64,000 bases of DNA from Kribbella monticola (GTDB taxonomy: Bacteria; Actinomycetota; Actinomycetes; Propionibacteriales; Kribbellaceae): NCBI RefSeq assembly GCF_003261635.1, contig NZ_QFXK01000092.1, forward strand, positions 124,001 to 188,000, read 5' to 3'. A model generated the notes under the pieces. The model was not told the DNA's origin. It did no database searches and saw only the letters and a list, made by a program, of their open reading frames with translations. Within the stretch, counting starts at the first letter, position 1. Every line of letters begins with the position of its first letter. Shown here one piece after another: positions 15,719 to 24,800 of this stretch. The position numbers and the translations under genes were made by a program.

Positions 15719-17031
15719 CGTGCGTCCTTCGGCCAGGGGAGCCAGGCGGCCAGGCGGAAGTCGCCGGACCGCGTCTCGCCGTGTTCGATCCGACCACCCA
15801 CCAGCGAAGCGCGCTCACCGAGCCCGATCAATCCGACCTGAGACCCCGGCCCACCCAAGCCTCCGTAGCCACCCGAGCCGGCCGAGCCACCCGAGCCGCC
15901 GAGGTCGGATGAGCTATCCGGGCCTTCGAAGCCGGCCCAGGCGGCCGAGCTGCGCGAGTCGCGGGATCTGGGTGGGGGCAGTGGGTTGAGAATCTCGATG
16001 GTCAGCCCGTCGGCGGGTTTTCCGTCTATTGCGACGCGTACCGGTTGGCCTGGGGCGTGTTTGCGGGCGTTGGTGAGGCCCTCCTGGACGATGCGGTAGG
16101 CATGGCGGCCGACGGATTCCGGGACTGTGGTCAGGTCGATGCCGACGGCAACTTCTACGGTCATGCCAGCCGAGCGGCAGTCGGCGACGAGGTCGTCGAA
16201 CTCGGCAATGCCCCGGCGAGGACCGTCGGCCGTGGAGTGCGAGCGGAGTACGCCGACGATTTCCCGCAGGTCGCTGACTGCATCTCGGGCACTGCTGCGG
16301 ATGACGCCGGCGATCCGGGAGAGTTCGTCGGGAGGTAGCTCGGGCCGGAACTCGACGGCGCCCGCGTGGACCGAGAGCAGCGACAACCGATGGCCGAGCG
16401 CGTCGTGCATCTCGCGGGCGATCCGCTCGCGTTCCTGCTGTCGGCCTTGCTCGACTCGCAGCCTCTGCTCGGTCTCCGCGCGGACCGCTCGTTCGGTGAG
16501 TGAGGCCATCAGTTCCCGCCGGGTCCGCACGACGATGCCCCAGGCGGTCAGCACCAGACAACCCAACGCGGCGATGCCGACCGCCAGCCAGTACGACGCC
16601 GACCCGGCCGGCGGGTAGACCCAGAACTGAACGATGCCGGAGGCAACGCCCGCTCCGCAGAGCGCCAGGCTGACCTCCGGCCTGCGATGGACAGCCGCGC
16701 TGAACAGCGCCAGCACGCTCGGACCACCGACGGGCGGGAAGAACACCGAGAGCAGGATCAGGACGACGGCCAGACCGACGGGCCACCGGCGCCGCAGGGC
16801 CAGTGACAACGCGGATGCGATCCAGGTGGTGACAATCAGCCAACCCGGCGGGTCGAATCTCGCCGTACTCGCGACGTCGCCGAGTCCGAGCGCTCCGAGC
16901 AGGAAGCCGACCACGACGAACGCGACGTCAACGACGCGGTCCCGCGGAGTCGGCCGGTCGTACCCGGGCGCGGCCCGCGAACCGGGCGTGATCAACGCGG
17001 CGAGCATCCCCGCCTCCGACTGACTAGCCAC
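15715..17031 (-). CDS. Sensor histidine kinase (HisKA_3), paired with NarL regulator
   Basis: The 438-residue protein has about five to six N-terminal membrane helices (35-165) and no large extracellular sensor. A HisKA_3 dimerisation domain carries His209 in EREMHDALGHRLSLLSVHA-type context, and the ATPase domain has an N box (QEGLTNARKHA, Asn321) and G box (GLIGLGERASLVGG, 400-413). Between these, residues about 352-398 are a Gly/Ser/Pro-rich stretch (LGGSGGSAGSGGYGGLGGPG) in the ATP-lid region, where related kinases have a short loop. The start MASQSEAGMLAALITPG is preferred; a later ATG is possible. Confidence 0.9.
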   Translation of the reverse strand: MASQSEAGMLAALITPGSRAAPGYDRPTPRDRVVDVAFVVVGFLLGALGLGDVASTARFDPPGWLIVTTWIASALSLALRRRWPVGLAVVLILLSVFFPPVGGPSVLALFSAAVHRRPEVSLALCGAGVASGIVQFWVYPPAGSASYWLAVGIAALGCLVLTAWGIVVRTRRELMASLTERAVRAETEQRLRVEQGRQQERERIAREMHDALGHRLSLLSVHAGAVEFRPELPPDELSRIAGVIRSSARDAVSDLREIVGVLRSHSTADGPRRGIAEFDDLVADCRSAGMTVEVAVGIDLTTVPESVGRHAYRIVQEGLTNARKHAPGQPVRVAIDGKPADGLTIEILNPLPPPRSRDSRSSAAWAGFEGPDSSSDLGGSGGSAGSGGYGGLGGPGSQVGLIGLGERASLVGGRIEHGETRSGDFRLAAWLPWPKDAR

Positions 17032-17180
17032 CCTCCCCAGGCTAACGGTTGTTCCGCACGACGATGCGCCGGCGGCACCGGGCTAGGGCTGCGGTGGGCG
17101 GTGCCGGGGTCAACCTTTAGTTGCTGAGTTGATGCTGTTGGGGGACTCGGTGAGGGGGGTGGAGAGGCGAGGCTGGGAGG

Positions 17181-18800
17181 ATGTCGAGCGAACTGATCCA
17201 GCCTCAGCAGCCTCCGAAGAAGAAGCGGCACCGGATTCGCCGCGCGTTCGGCGGACTCGTAGTACTGGCCCTTGCCCTCGTCCTGGTCTTTCTTGCCGGG
17301 ACGAAGATCTGGGCCTGGCAGGACGGGCGCAAGGCGGAGATGACGACCTCCGGGCCCTACACCGCGGATCTGAAGTCGCTGAACAAGCACCCGTTGCCGA
17401 AGTGGTTCCAGGATGCCAAGTTCGGCGTGATGATCCACTGGGGCCTGTACTCCGTGCCGGGCTACGCGCCGACCGGGACCACCTTCAACAAGCTGCTGGA
17501 AACCCAGTACGACCACGCGATCACGCGGAACCCGTATGCCGAGGACTACGCGAACGCGATGAAGGACCCGACGTCGCCAACCGCCAAGTTCCACCGGGAG
17601 CACTACGGCGACGCGCCGTACGCGGACTTCGCCAAGACCTTCACGGCCGGACTCACTCACTGGAACCCGGACCAGTGGGCGGCGCAGTTCAAGGCAGCCG
17701 GTGCCTCGTACGTCGTGGTGACAGCGAAGTACGCCGATGGGTACTCGATGTGGCCCACCGCAGTACGGAATCCGCACGCGCCTGACTTCCACGCCCAGCG
17801 GGACCTGATGGGGGAGCTGGCCACCGCGGTACGCAAGCAGGGGTTGAAGTTCGGAATGTACTACTCCGGCGGTGTCGACTGGACGTTCCAGCAGAAGGTC
17901 GTGCAGACCCTCGGCGACTACTCCTACCTGCGCTACGGCGAGGACTATCGCCGATATGCGATCGACCAGATGCACGAGTTGATCGACCGGTACAAGCCGG
18001 ACATCCTCTGGAACGACATCTCCTGGCCTACCGGCTCGAAGCGGCTCTACTCGCTGATCGCGGACTACTACAACACGGTCCCCGAGGGCGTCGTCGACGA
18101 CCGCTGGCGGACGGCGTCGTTCGGCAGCCAGGTGATGAGTCCCAAGCCGATGCGCTGGGGATTCGACACGCTGATGAAACCGTTGTTCAAGAACAAGGAT
18201 GTTGCCGACAGCATCAGTACGCCGGCCGACGTGCCGCACAGCGACTTCCGGACCCCGGAGTACACCGACTTCGACAGCATCCAGGCCAAGTTCTGGCAGC
18301 AGGATCGGGGGATCGGCGGCTCGTTCGGCTACAACCGGGCGGAGACCGAGGCCGACTACGCCAAGACGCCCGACCTGATCGCTTCCCTGGCCAAAGCGGC
18401 CGCGAACAATGGTGCCTTCCTGCTCAACGTCGGCCCGAGCGGCGGCGAGGGCAAGATCGTCCCGGCGCAGCTCAGCTGCCTGACCGGAGTCGGCTCGTGG
18501 CTACGCACCAACCGCGAGGCGATGAATGGCACCCGCCCCTGGACCAGGTCGTCGACGACCACGGCCGCCGGCGACAAAGTCGTCTTCACTGCCAGAGGCA
18601 ACGACCTGTACGTCGTTGTCCTCGGCAACCCGAAGGGCGACATCGTCCTCAACGACGTCTCCCTGAGCGGCAAGGCGACCAGGCTGAGCGGCAACACAGC
18701 CGTCCAGCTGACCATCGGCGGCGGCAAGACGGTACTGAAGGCCGCCGCCGATGGCCGCTATGGTCCCGTCTTCCGGATCACAGACGGGGCCGGTCAATAG
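17181..18800 (+). CDS. Membrane-anchored GH29 alpha-L-fucosidase
   Basis: The 539-residue protein has a basic N-terminus (KKKRHRIRR) and one hydrophobic segment (about 23-41) without a clear cleavage site, so it is probably tethered outside the cell. The GH29 barrel shows KFGVMIHWGLYSVPG (80-94), AKYADGYSMW, GLKFGMYYSGGVDW and the nucleophile Asp279 in D-I-L-W-N-D-I-S-W-P. NNGAFLLNVGPSGGEGKI closes the barrel, and a beta domain follows to the end. Expected reaction: release of alpha-L-fucose from glycans. The ribosome-binding site is ambiguous (GGGAGG abuts the ATG). It is divergent from the kinase gene. Confidence 0.9.
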   Translation: MSSELIQPQQPPKKKRHRIRRAFGGLVVLALALVLVFLAGTKIWAWQDGRKAEMTTSGPYTADLKSLNKHPLPKWFQDAKFGVMIHWGLYSVPGYAPTGTTFNKLLETQYDHAITRNPYAEDYANAMKDPTSPTAKFHREHYGDAPYADFAKTFTAGLTHWNPDQWAAQFKAAGASYVVVTAKYADGYSMWPTAVRNPHAPDFHAQRDLMGELATAVRKQGLKFGMYYSGGVDWTFQQKVVQTLGDYSYLRYGEDYRRYAIDQMHELIDRYKPDILWNDISWPTGSKRLYSLIADYYNTVPEGVVDDRWRTASFGSQVMSPKPMRWGFDTLMKPLFKNKDVADSISTPADVPHSDFRTPEYTDFDSIQAKFWQQDRGIGGSFGYNRAETEADYAKTPDLIASLAKAAANNGAFLLNVGPSGGEGKIVPAQLSCLTGVGSWLRTNREAMNGTRPWTRSSTTTAAGDKVVFTARGNDLYVVVLGNPKGDIVLNDVSLSGKATRLSGNTAVQLTIGGGKTVLKAAADGRYGPVFRITDGAGQ

Positions 18801-18803
18801 GGC

Positions 18804-20228
18804 CTACCTGACCGTCACGACCTGACCGAGATCGTTGTAGCCGGTCGCGGGCTGCCAGGTGCCGACGTTGGCGAACCGGACCGAGTAGGCCGGGTTGCCC
18901 TGCAGCCGCGGCGACGCGTCGGCGACCTTGAGCAGGAGGCGGTACCGGCCCGGTACGACGGGCGCGTTCACCTGTTGTGTGAGTGTGGTCGTCGTGCCGG
19001 GAGCCCAGCGGCGCGGGTCGACCGGCAGCGTCACCTTGTAGGTGTGCTTGGCGCTCTGGAAGATCAGCTGGACCTTCCGTGGGTTGTACGGCGCAGCCCA
19101 GCCGCTGTTGCGGATGTCCAGGCTGACCGTCACCTTGCCGTGCGGGTGGGTGCTGTCGGTGAAGGTCCCCTTCACCAGTTCGAAGCGGCAACCGAGTTGC
19201 TTCTTCGCGGTGGCGACGTTGTCGCCCCAGGTGCTCAGTACATCCTGGTTGTAGTCGGTGTTCAGGAACGAGAAGTGCAACCGAGCCATCTCTTCGGAAG
19301 CGGACGGCCAGTCCGATCGGGGCGAGTTCACGGCGCAGGTCTCGCCGCCTTCCGGCACATAATTGGTGTCCTGGGCAACGAAATCCTTGTCGAGCTCGAG
19401 CGGATCGCTGAGGTAGGTACCGAAGTCGTCCGGACTGGCCAGGAAGCAGTCGTTGTGATGTCCGATCCGCGCCACCGGCGACCCGTCGTAGGCGTGCGCG
19501 GCGTCGAGCCCACCCGCAGCCCCGGTCGGGAGACCGTACATGCGCTGTTTCATGTACGGCGTGCGCACCTGGATCATCCGGTCGAGGGGGAGCGCGCGGA
19601 GAAGCGCGTCGGTGACGGCCTTGCGATCGGCCCAGTTCTGGTCGGTGACGATGCTCGGGTCGGCCGGGTCGGAGAAGTAGTCGGTGTAGTAGCCCTCGCC
19701 CCACAACCCGATGAAGCCCTGCTGCACGAGCTCGATGACGTCGGCGTTCTCACGCAGGATCGGTGTCAACTGCGCGATGTGCTTGAGCACCCGGGCCACC
19801 GGCGCATCGCCGTACGGCGTGGGTGGTGGCCACCCGTCGCCGGGCAGGGCGTAGGCGAAGCGGACGATCGTCTTCACCCCGGCCGCGCGGGCGGTCCTGA
19901 AGTCGGCGCGGACCTTGTCCAGATAGGCCTTGTCGAGGACGTCCTTGCCGGCGAACTTCTCCAGGTAGAAGACCCGCAGGATCTGGGTGATGTTCTCCTG
20001 GGTCCGGAAGTTGCGCAATGTCGTCACGTCGAGCGGCACGTAGCCGGTGCCGTCCGCGTAGTAGTGGGTCTCGGTGTGGTGGTAGAAACCACGCTCCGGG
20101 TTGGCGATCACGTCGGTGGACGACGTGTAGGTCCGGGTGGTGGTCTTCGATCCGTTGCTACTGGCAACAGCAGCCTGAGTCGGCAGGACCAGCCCCAGCA
20201 GGGCGATACCCGCGAACAGTCGTTTCAC
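18804..20228 (-). CDS. Secreted DUF4874/DUF4832 protein, putative glycosidase-like
   Basis: This 474-residue protein has a signal peptide (to about residue 22), a DUF4874-like N-terminal half opening N-P-E-R-G-F-Y-H-H (43-51) and a DUF4832 C-terminal half. Barrel-like strands and the motif G-L-W-G-E-G-Y (Glu178) plus P-E-G-G-E-T-C (Glu296) recur in the two other family members in the window; these glutamates are candidate catalytic residues. The C-terminal about 100 residues form a beta-sandwich (VDPRRWAPGTTTTLTQQV, YSVRFANVGTWQPATGYND). It is the last gene of the first ABC locus, 15 bp after its paralogue. AAGGAG lies 6 nt before the GTG. No enzymatic role is established in my knowledge. Confidence 0.8.
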   Translation of the reverse strand: MKRLFAGIALLGLVLPTQAAVASSNGSKTTTRTYTSSTDVIANPERGFYHHTETHYYADGTGYVPLDVTTLRNFRTQENITQILRVFYLEKFAGKDVLDKAYLDKVRADFRTARAAGVKTIVRFAYALPGDGWPPPTPYGDAPVARVLKHIAQLTPILRENADVIELVQQGFIGLWGEGYYTDYFSDPADPSIVTDQNWADRKAVTDALLRALPLDRMIQVRTPYMKQRMYGLPTGAAGGLDAAHAYDGSPVARIGHHNDCFLASPDDFGTYLSDPLELDKDFVAQDTNYVPEGGETCAVNSPRSDWPSASEEMARLHFSFLNTDYNQDVLSTWGDNVATAKKQLGCRFELVKGTFTDSTHPHGKVTVSLDIRNSGWAAPYNPRKVQLIFQSAKHTYKVTLPVDPRRWAPGTTTTLTQQVNAPVVPGRYRLLLKVADASPRLQGNPAYSVRFANVGTWQPATGYNDLGQVVTVR

Positions 20229-20243
20229 AGCGGTCTCCTTGAA

Positions 20244-21635
20244 TCAACTGACGGTGAGGGTGCGGAGGAGCGAGTTCATGCCGGTCGCCGGCTCCCAGGT
20301 GGACTGGTTGGCGAAGCGCACGGAGTACTCGGGGCGACTGGACAGTTGCGGGTCGGGCAGGTTGAGGAGCAGGGCATAGCTGCCGGTCGGAAGGCCTGCG
20401 GGGATGGTGAGCGTCTGCGAGATGGTGGTCGTCGAACCGGCCGTCCATCGGCGCGGATCGGTGTTGATCGCCAGTCGCTGGGCGGCTCCGGTCGACGTGT
20501 TCCGCAGTACGAGCTCGACGCTGTGCGGGTTGTACGGGGTGGCGAAGCCGTCGTTGTGCAGGTTGATCGTCACGGGGAGGCTGCCACCTCGCGTGGCGGT
20601 GGTCGGGAAAGTGCTGTTCTGCAGGGTGAAGCGGTAGCCGAGTCGTTTGGTGATGTCCGCGAGGCAGCCGCCGGTGCTCCACGAGTTGAGGACGTTGGGT
20701 TCGTAGTCGGTGTTCAGGTAGGACCAGTGGAACTGCGCCAGTTCGGTCAGGGCCGTGGGACAGCTCGACCGTGGTGGGTTCGTGCCGCAGGTCTCGCCAC
20801 CCATCGGCACATACGTCGTGTCGGACTGCAGGTAGGGATATTCGACCGAGGTGTTCTCGTAGGTGCCGAAGTCGTCCGCGCTCGCCAGGAAGCAGTCGTT
20901 GTGGTGACCCACCCTGGAGAGAGCCGATCCGTTGTAGGCCTGACCGGACGTGACCGGGCTGGTCGAGTAGAGCGTCCGCTTGAGCTTCGGTGTACGGACC
21001 TGGATCATCCGGTCCGACGGCAGCACGCTGAGGATCTTGTCGGTGACGGCCTTGCGGTTGGCCCAGTCGGCGGCGCTGATCACGCCGGCGTTGCCGAAGT
21101 TCTTGGTGTAGTACCACTCGCCCCAGGCGCCGATGAAGCCCGCCTGCATCACGGTGATCACGTCCTTGTTGCTGCTCAGGTAAGGCGCGAGCTGGTCGAG
21201 GTGGGACTTCACGCGGGACAAGGGCGCGTCGTCTCCGCTGGTCGAAGTGGTGTAGGCGAACCGCAGTACGACCTTGAGGCCGGCTGCCCGGACGGTCGCG
21301 AGCTGCTGCTGGAGATGATCCAGTGCGGACTGCGCGATCGCCGAGTTCTTGTACTCCGCGAGGTAGAAGATGCACATCACCAGCGAGATGCCCTGGCCGG
21401 TGCGATAGCTCTGCAGAGTGGCGAGCGAGAAGTCCGTCTTGTCGCAGTCTCCGGTGTGGTGGTAGAGCCCGCGCTCGGGGTTGGCGAAGTTGTCGGTCGC
21501 CGGCGTGTAGGTCAGCGGAGTCCCGGGGTCATCGGTTGCCGGGAGCGCGCTGGTGGTTGCGTGGGCGGGGAAGACGACGGCGAGGGTGGCAGCGAGCACG
21601 GCGGCGAGCAGTTCGAGTGGGCGGAGAGATTTCAT
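20244..21635 (-). CDS. Secreted DUF4874/DUF4832 protein, paralogue of the downstream gene
   Basis: The 463-residue protein has a signal peptide (cleavage near AHA-TT, about 26) and shares the downstream gene's order of motifs: N-P-E-R-G-L-Y-H-H (52-60), G-A-W-G-E-W-Y (Glu173), MIQVRTP, GHHNDCFLAS (243-252), GGETC (Glu281), FHWSYLNTDYE and a C-terminal DPRRWTAGSTTTISQTL beta domain. Similarity by eye is strong across the full length, so this is an old tandem duplication. It lies 30 bp after the permease gene, in the same operon, which points to export for breaking down the substrate the ABC system imports. Confidence 0.8.
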   Translation of the reverse strand: MKSLRPLELLAAVLAATLAVVFPAHATTSALPATDDPGTPLTYTPATDNFANPERGLYHHTGDCDKTDFSLATLQSYRTGQGISLVMCIFYLAEYKNSAIAQSALDHLQQQLATVRAAGLKVVLRFAYTTSTSGDDAPLSRVKSHLDQLAPYLSSNKDVITVMQAGFIGAWGEWYYTKNFGNAGVISAADWANRKAVTDKILSVLPSDRMIQVRTPKLKRTLYSTSPVTSGQAYNGSALSRVGHHNDCFLASADDFGTYENTSVEYPYLQSDTTYVPMGGETCGTNPPRSSCPTALTELAQFHWSYLNTDYEPNVLNSWSTGGCLADITKRLGYRFTLQNSTFPTTATRGGSLPVTINLHNDGFATPYNPHSVELVLRNTSTGAAQRLAINTDPRRWTAGSTTTISQTLTIPAGLPTGSYALLLNLPDPQLSSRPEYSVRFANQSTWEPATGMNSLLRTLTVS

Positions 21636-21665
21636 GGCGGTGTCCTTCTGGGGCGGCGGAAGGGG

Positions 21666-22475
21666 TCAGCCTTTGATGCCGGAGGTGGCTATCCCTTGGA
21701 TGAACTGGCGTTGCAGGACGGTGAAGACGGCGATGATGGGCAGGGAGGCGAGCAGCGATCCGGCCATCAGGACGGGGTAGTCGGTCTGGAACTGTCCTTG
21801 AAGGGAGGCGAGGCCGGCCGACAGCGTCATCTTGCCGGGGTCGGTGTTCACGACCAGCGGCCAGAACAGGTCGTTCCAGGACCAGAGCAGGACCAGCAGG
21901 GCGAGTGCGACCAGGCCGGGACGGGCCAGCGGCAGCACGATCGACCAGTAGATGCGTACCGGTCCGGCGCCGTCGATCGCCGCGGCCTCCTCGAGTTCCT
22001 TGGGCAGACCGAGAAAGAACTGCCGGAGCAGGAAGACGCCAAACGCGCTGAACAGACCCGGAACCACCAACGCCTGCAGGGAATTGAGCCAGCCGAGCGA
22101 GGAGATGATCTGGTACTGCGGAATGATGAACAGCTGCGGCGGCACCATCAGCACCGAGAGCAGGATCCCGAAGAGCACATTGCGTCCGGGGAACCGCAGC
22201 CGGGCGAACGCATAGGCGGCCATCGAGCAGAACAGCACCTGCCCGATCGTGCGCAGCCCGGCCATCAGCACGGTGTTGAGGAACTGATGACCGAACGGCA
22301 GAACGTCGAAGACCTTGCCGTAGTTGTCCCAGCGGCCCTCGGGCAGCAGCGACGGCGGAACTTTCGTTGCATTGCTCAACGACTTGAGTGAGGTGACGAT
22401 CTGCCAGCAGAACGGCGCCACCATCGCAAGCGCGGCGGCGATCAGAATGGTGTGCACCCCGAGGTTCTTACGCAT
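21666..22475 (-). CDS. ABC sugar transporter permease, MalG/UgpE type
   Basis: This 269-residue protein has six predicted helices and the inner-membrane EAA loop EEAAAIDGAGPVRIYWSIVL at about 180-199, which docks the ATPase. It is the second permease of a CUT1-type importer; no ATPase gene is present, so a shared MsiK-like ATPase is likely (as in streptomycetes). It overlaps the first permease by 8 bp. Part of the locus ROK - SBP - permease - permease - DUF4832 - DUF4832. Confidence 0.92.
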   Translation of the reverse strand: MRKNLGVHTILIAAALAMVAPFCWQIVTSLKSLSNATKVPPSLLPEGRWDNYGKVFDVLPFGHQFLNTVLMAGLRTIGQVLFCSMAAYAFARLRFPGRNVLFGILLSVLMVPPQLFIIPQYQIISSLGWLNSLQALVVPGLFSAFGVFLLRQFFLGLPKELEEAAAIDGAGPVRIYWSIVLPLARPGLVALALLVLLWSWNDLFWPLVVNTDPGKMTLSAGLASLQGQFQTDYPVLMAGSLLASLPIIAVFTVLQRQFIQGIATSGIKG

Positions 22476-23469
22476 AGTGCACCCACCTCTTCTGGAACCG
22501 GAACTGCACGGCGGTCAGGACGACGATGACGAGCAGCAGCATCATCACGATCGCTGCCGCGTAACCACGGTCGTTCGTCACGAACGCCCGGTCGTAGAAC
22601 AACTGGACGACGGTCTCCAGTCGCGGGAACGCAGGATTCGCCCGGGCGCCCGCGCCGGAGCCTGCCATCACGTAGACCAGGTCGAACAGTTGCAAGGAAC
22701 CGATCACCGAGACCACCGACACGAAGAACGCCGTCGGCGAGAGCAGCGGCAGCGTGACGCTGAAGAACTGGCGGAACGGGCCGGCGCCGTCGATGGCGGC
22801 CGCCTCGTAGTACTCCTTGGGGATCGCCTGCAGCCCGGCCAGGAAGATGATCAGGTTGTAGCCGACGCTGCTCCAGACGCCGACGACGACCAACGCGTAC
22901 AGGGCGGTCGCCGGATCGGCGACCCAGTTCGGTCCGTCGATCCCGATCAGCGACAGCAGGTAGTTGATGAGCCCGTAATCGCCGTTGTAGAGCCACCGCC
23001 ACACCATCGCGATCGCTACCGGCATCGTGACGACGGGAAGGAAGAACAGCGTGCGGTAGAACCCGACGAACCGCATGCCCTTGCGGTTGAGCAGGACGGC
23101 GAAACCGATCGCCAACGGGATGCTGAGCAGGCCGAGGCCGGTATAGGTCAGCGTGTTGACCAACGCCCGGCCGACCTCGGGATCGCTGCTCAGCCGTCGG
23201 TAGTTGTCGAGACCGGTCCAGGTGTGGCCGCCGAACGCACCCCACTCGGTGAGTGAGAAGTACGCCGTCTGCAGGACCGGCCAGAGGTAGAAGACAGCGA
23301 TCCCCAGGCCGGTCGGAGCGATGAAGGCGTAGCCCCACAACGCCTCTTTCCGGCGGCTGGGGCCTCGCCCCCGCCGCGGTGCCCGGCCTCTCCGCCATCC
23401 ACCGCGCTCCGCTCCGCGCCGCGCACCCGCGGTCGCGGATCGGTGCGGTGGGGTCATCGTCGTGGTCAT
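22468..23469 (-). CDS. ABC sugar transporter permease, MalF/UgpA type
   Basis: The 333-residue protein has an unusual Arg-rich, cytoplasmic N-terminus (about 45 residues, RRGAERGGWRRGRAPRRGRG) before six helices and the EAA loop YYEAAAIDGAGPFRQFFSVT. Its ATG overlaps the stop of the binding-protein gene (ATGA), so the start is fixed. It pairs with the permease at 21666. Substrate specificity is presumably an oligosaccharide. Confidence 0.92.
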   Translation of the reverse strand: MTTTMTPPHRSATAGARRGAERGGWRRGRAPRRGRGPSRRKEALWGYAFIAPTGLGIAVFYLWPVLQTAYFSLTEWGAFGGHTWTGLDNYRRLSSDPEVGRALVNTLTYTGLGLLSIPLAIGFAVLLNRKGMRFVGFYRTLFFLPVVTMPVAIAMVWRWLYNGDYGLINYLLSLIGIDGPNWVADPATALYALVVVGVWSSVGYNLIIFLAGLQAIPKEYYEAAAIDGAGPFRQFFSVTLPLLSPTAFFVSVVSVIGSLQLFDLVYVMAGSGAGARANPAFPRLETVVQLFYDRAFVTNDRGYAAAIVMMLLLVIVVLTAVQFRFQKRWVHYA

Positions 23470-24722
23470 TCCTTCGCCAGCAACGTGTCCATGGCCTGGG
23501 CGAGCTCTGTGGCGGCCTTGTCGATCGGCTCTTGACCGGTCCAGGCCTTGGTGAGGTAGGTGAGCTCGGCCTCGTTCCACGCCGCGGTGTTCTTCGACAC
23601 CGGGAACGGCACCGCGTAGCTCACCGAGTCGAGGAAGGTCTGGAGCTTGAGCTCGGGATGCGCCTTGACCCACGCGGTCTGCGTGCCGTCGTACGCCGGG
23701 ATGGGCCCCTTCTGGCCAAGGATCTCCGCGGCCTGCTTCGAGCCGAGGTAGCGGACGAACTCCCAGGCCTGGTCGGGGTGCGACGTCTTGGTGGAGACGA
23801 CGTTCGCCACCCCGTGGATGATGGTGGCCTGCTTCTCGCCGCGGGGGAGCGGGGCGACGTCGACCTTGCCCTTGGTATAGCTGTTCGCGGTGAACTCGGA
23901 GACGTTCCACGAGCCGCCCCAGTACATCGCGATCTTGCCGGCCTCGAACAGCTGGATCGGAGTGGTGTCGGTCATCGTCTTCAGGTCGGGCGAGGACTTG
24001 TTCTCGATCAGGTCGGTCCAGAACTTCAGGCCGGCAATGGTCTTCGGGTCGCTGTAGCCGGACTTCTTGCCGTCCGGCGAGATGACGTAGCCGCCGGCCT
24101 GCGCGATCGTGTCGTACTGGTACTCCTGGAAGCTGCCCAGTTGGGCCGCGGTGCCGTAGACGCCCTTGGCCGGGTCACTGAGTTTCGCCGCGGTGTCGGT
24201 GAAGTCCGCCCAGGTCCAATCGTCCTTCGGATACGGGAGTTTCTTCGCGTCGAAGAGCTTTTTGTTGTACCAGACCGCGACGGTGTCCATGTCCTTCGGC
24301 AGACCGTACGGCTTGCCCTCGAAGGTGTAGAGGTCGGTCAGTGGCTTGGGGTAGACCGACAGGTCCGCGTCGCCCGGCATCGGCGCGATCACCTTGTTCG
24401 AGGCGTAGAGCTGGAAGTTCGGGCCGTTCATCCAGAAGACGTCCGGCGCCGCACCACCGGTCACCGCGGCCTTGAGCTTGGTCCAGTAGTCGGCCCACGG
24501 TGTCAGCTGCACCTGGACGGTGATGTTCGGGTGGGTCTTGGTGAACTCAGTGGCCAGCGTCTCCATCACCGGCTTCTGGTTGGCGTCCCAGACGCCGTAC
24601 GACAGGGTGACCTTCGCGTTCGGGTCGGCGGCGGCTGCCTTGCCGTCACCGCCGCCCGAACAGGCCGACACGGCCAGCATCGTCGCGAGCGCGACCGCGC
24701 CCAGCCTCTTCGACATCCACAT
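23466..24722 (-). CDS. Sugar-binding lipoprotein of ABC importer
   Basis: The 418-residue extracellular solute-binding protein (family 1) has a lipobox ending A-V-S-A-C (Cys about 21). It keeps the usual features: VTLSYGVWDANQKPVMETLA, the aromatic-rich APDVFWMNGPNFQLYASN loop, PYGLPKDMDTVAVWYNKKLF and GSWNVSEFTANSY. GGAGG sits 6 nt before the ATG at 24720-24722. It is the first gene of the import operon and lies 78 bp after the ROK gene. A motif shared with the divergent promoter at 26 kb lies 33-50 bp upstream. Confidence 0.93.
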   Translation of the reverse strand: MWMSKRLGAVALATMLAVSACSGGGDGKAAAADPNAKVTLSYGVWDANQKPVMETLATEFTKTHPNITVQVQLTPWADYWTKLKAAVTGGAAPDVFWMNGPNFQLYASNKVIAPMPGDADLSVYPKPLTDLYTFEGKPYGLPKDMDTVAVWYNKKLFDAKKLPYPKDDWTWADFTDTAAKLSDPAKGVYGTAAQLGSFQEYQYDTIAQAGGYVISPDGKKSGYSDPKTIAGLKFWTDLIENKSSPDLKTMTDTTPIQLFEAGKIAMYWGGSWNVSEFTANSYTKGKVDVAPLPRGEKQATIIHGVANVVSTKTSHPDQAWEFVRYLGSKQAAEILGQKGPIPAYDGTQTAWVKAHPELKLQTFLDSVSYAVPFPVSKNTAAWNEAELTYLTKAWTGQEPIDKAATELAQAMDTLLAKE

Positions 24723-24754
24723 CCTGGTCCTCCAGACACATCCCGGTGATTGGG

Positions 24755-24772
24755 ATTAATCATGGAGTCCAT
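24755..24772. promoter_or_regulatory. Putative ROK operator upstream of the binding-protein gene
   Basis: ATTAATCATGGAGTCCAT contains, on the opposite strand, ATGGACTCCAT-GATTAAT. The same ATGGACTCC-(A/T)T-AT-rich element is found at 26024-26040 before the ROK and oxidoreductase genes. A palindrome CATGGAGTCCATG overlaps it. It is 33-50 bp before the start. Confidence 0.6.
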
Positions 24773-24800
24773 GGAAATTATGTCAAGGGGTCGGCGCGAA

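Noticed and set aside
18975..22391. 1138-codon open frame on the plus strand antisense to two DUF4832 genes and a permease
   Set aside because: It covers genes with signal peptides, motifs and ribosome-binding sites on the other strand; its translation is Arg/Gly/Val/His-rich without domains, as expected from high-GC antisense frames.
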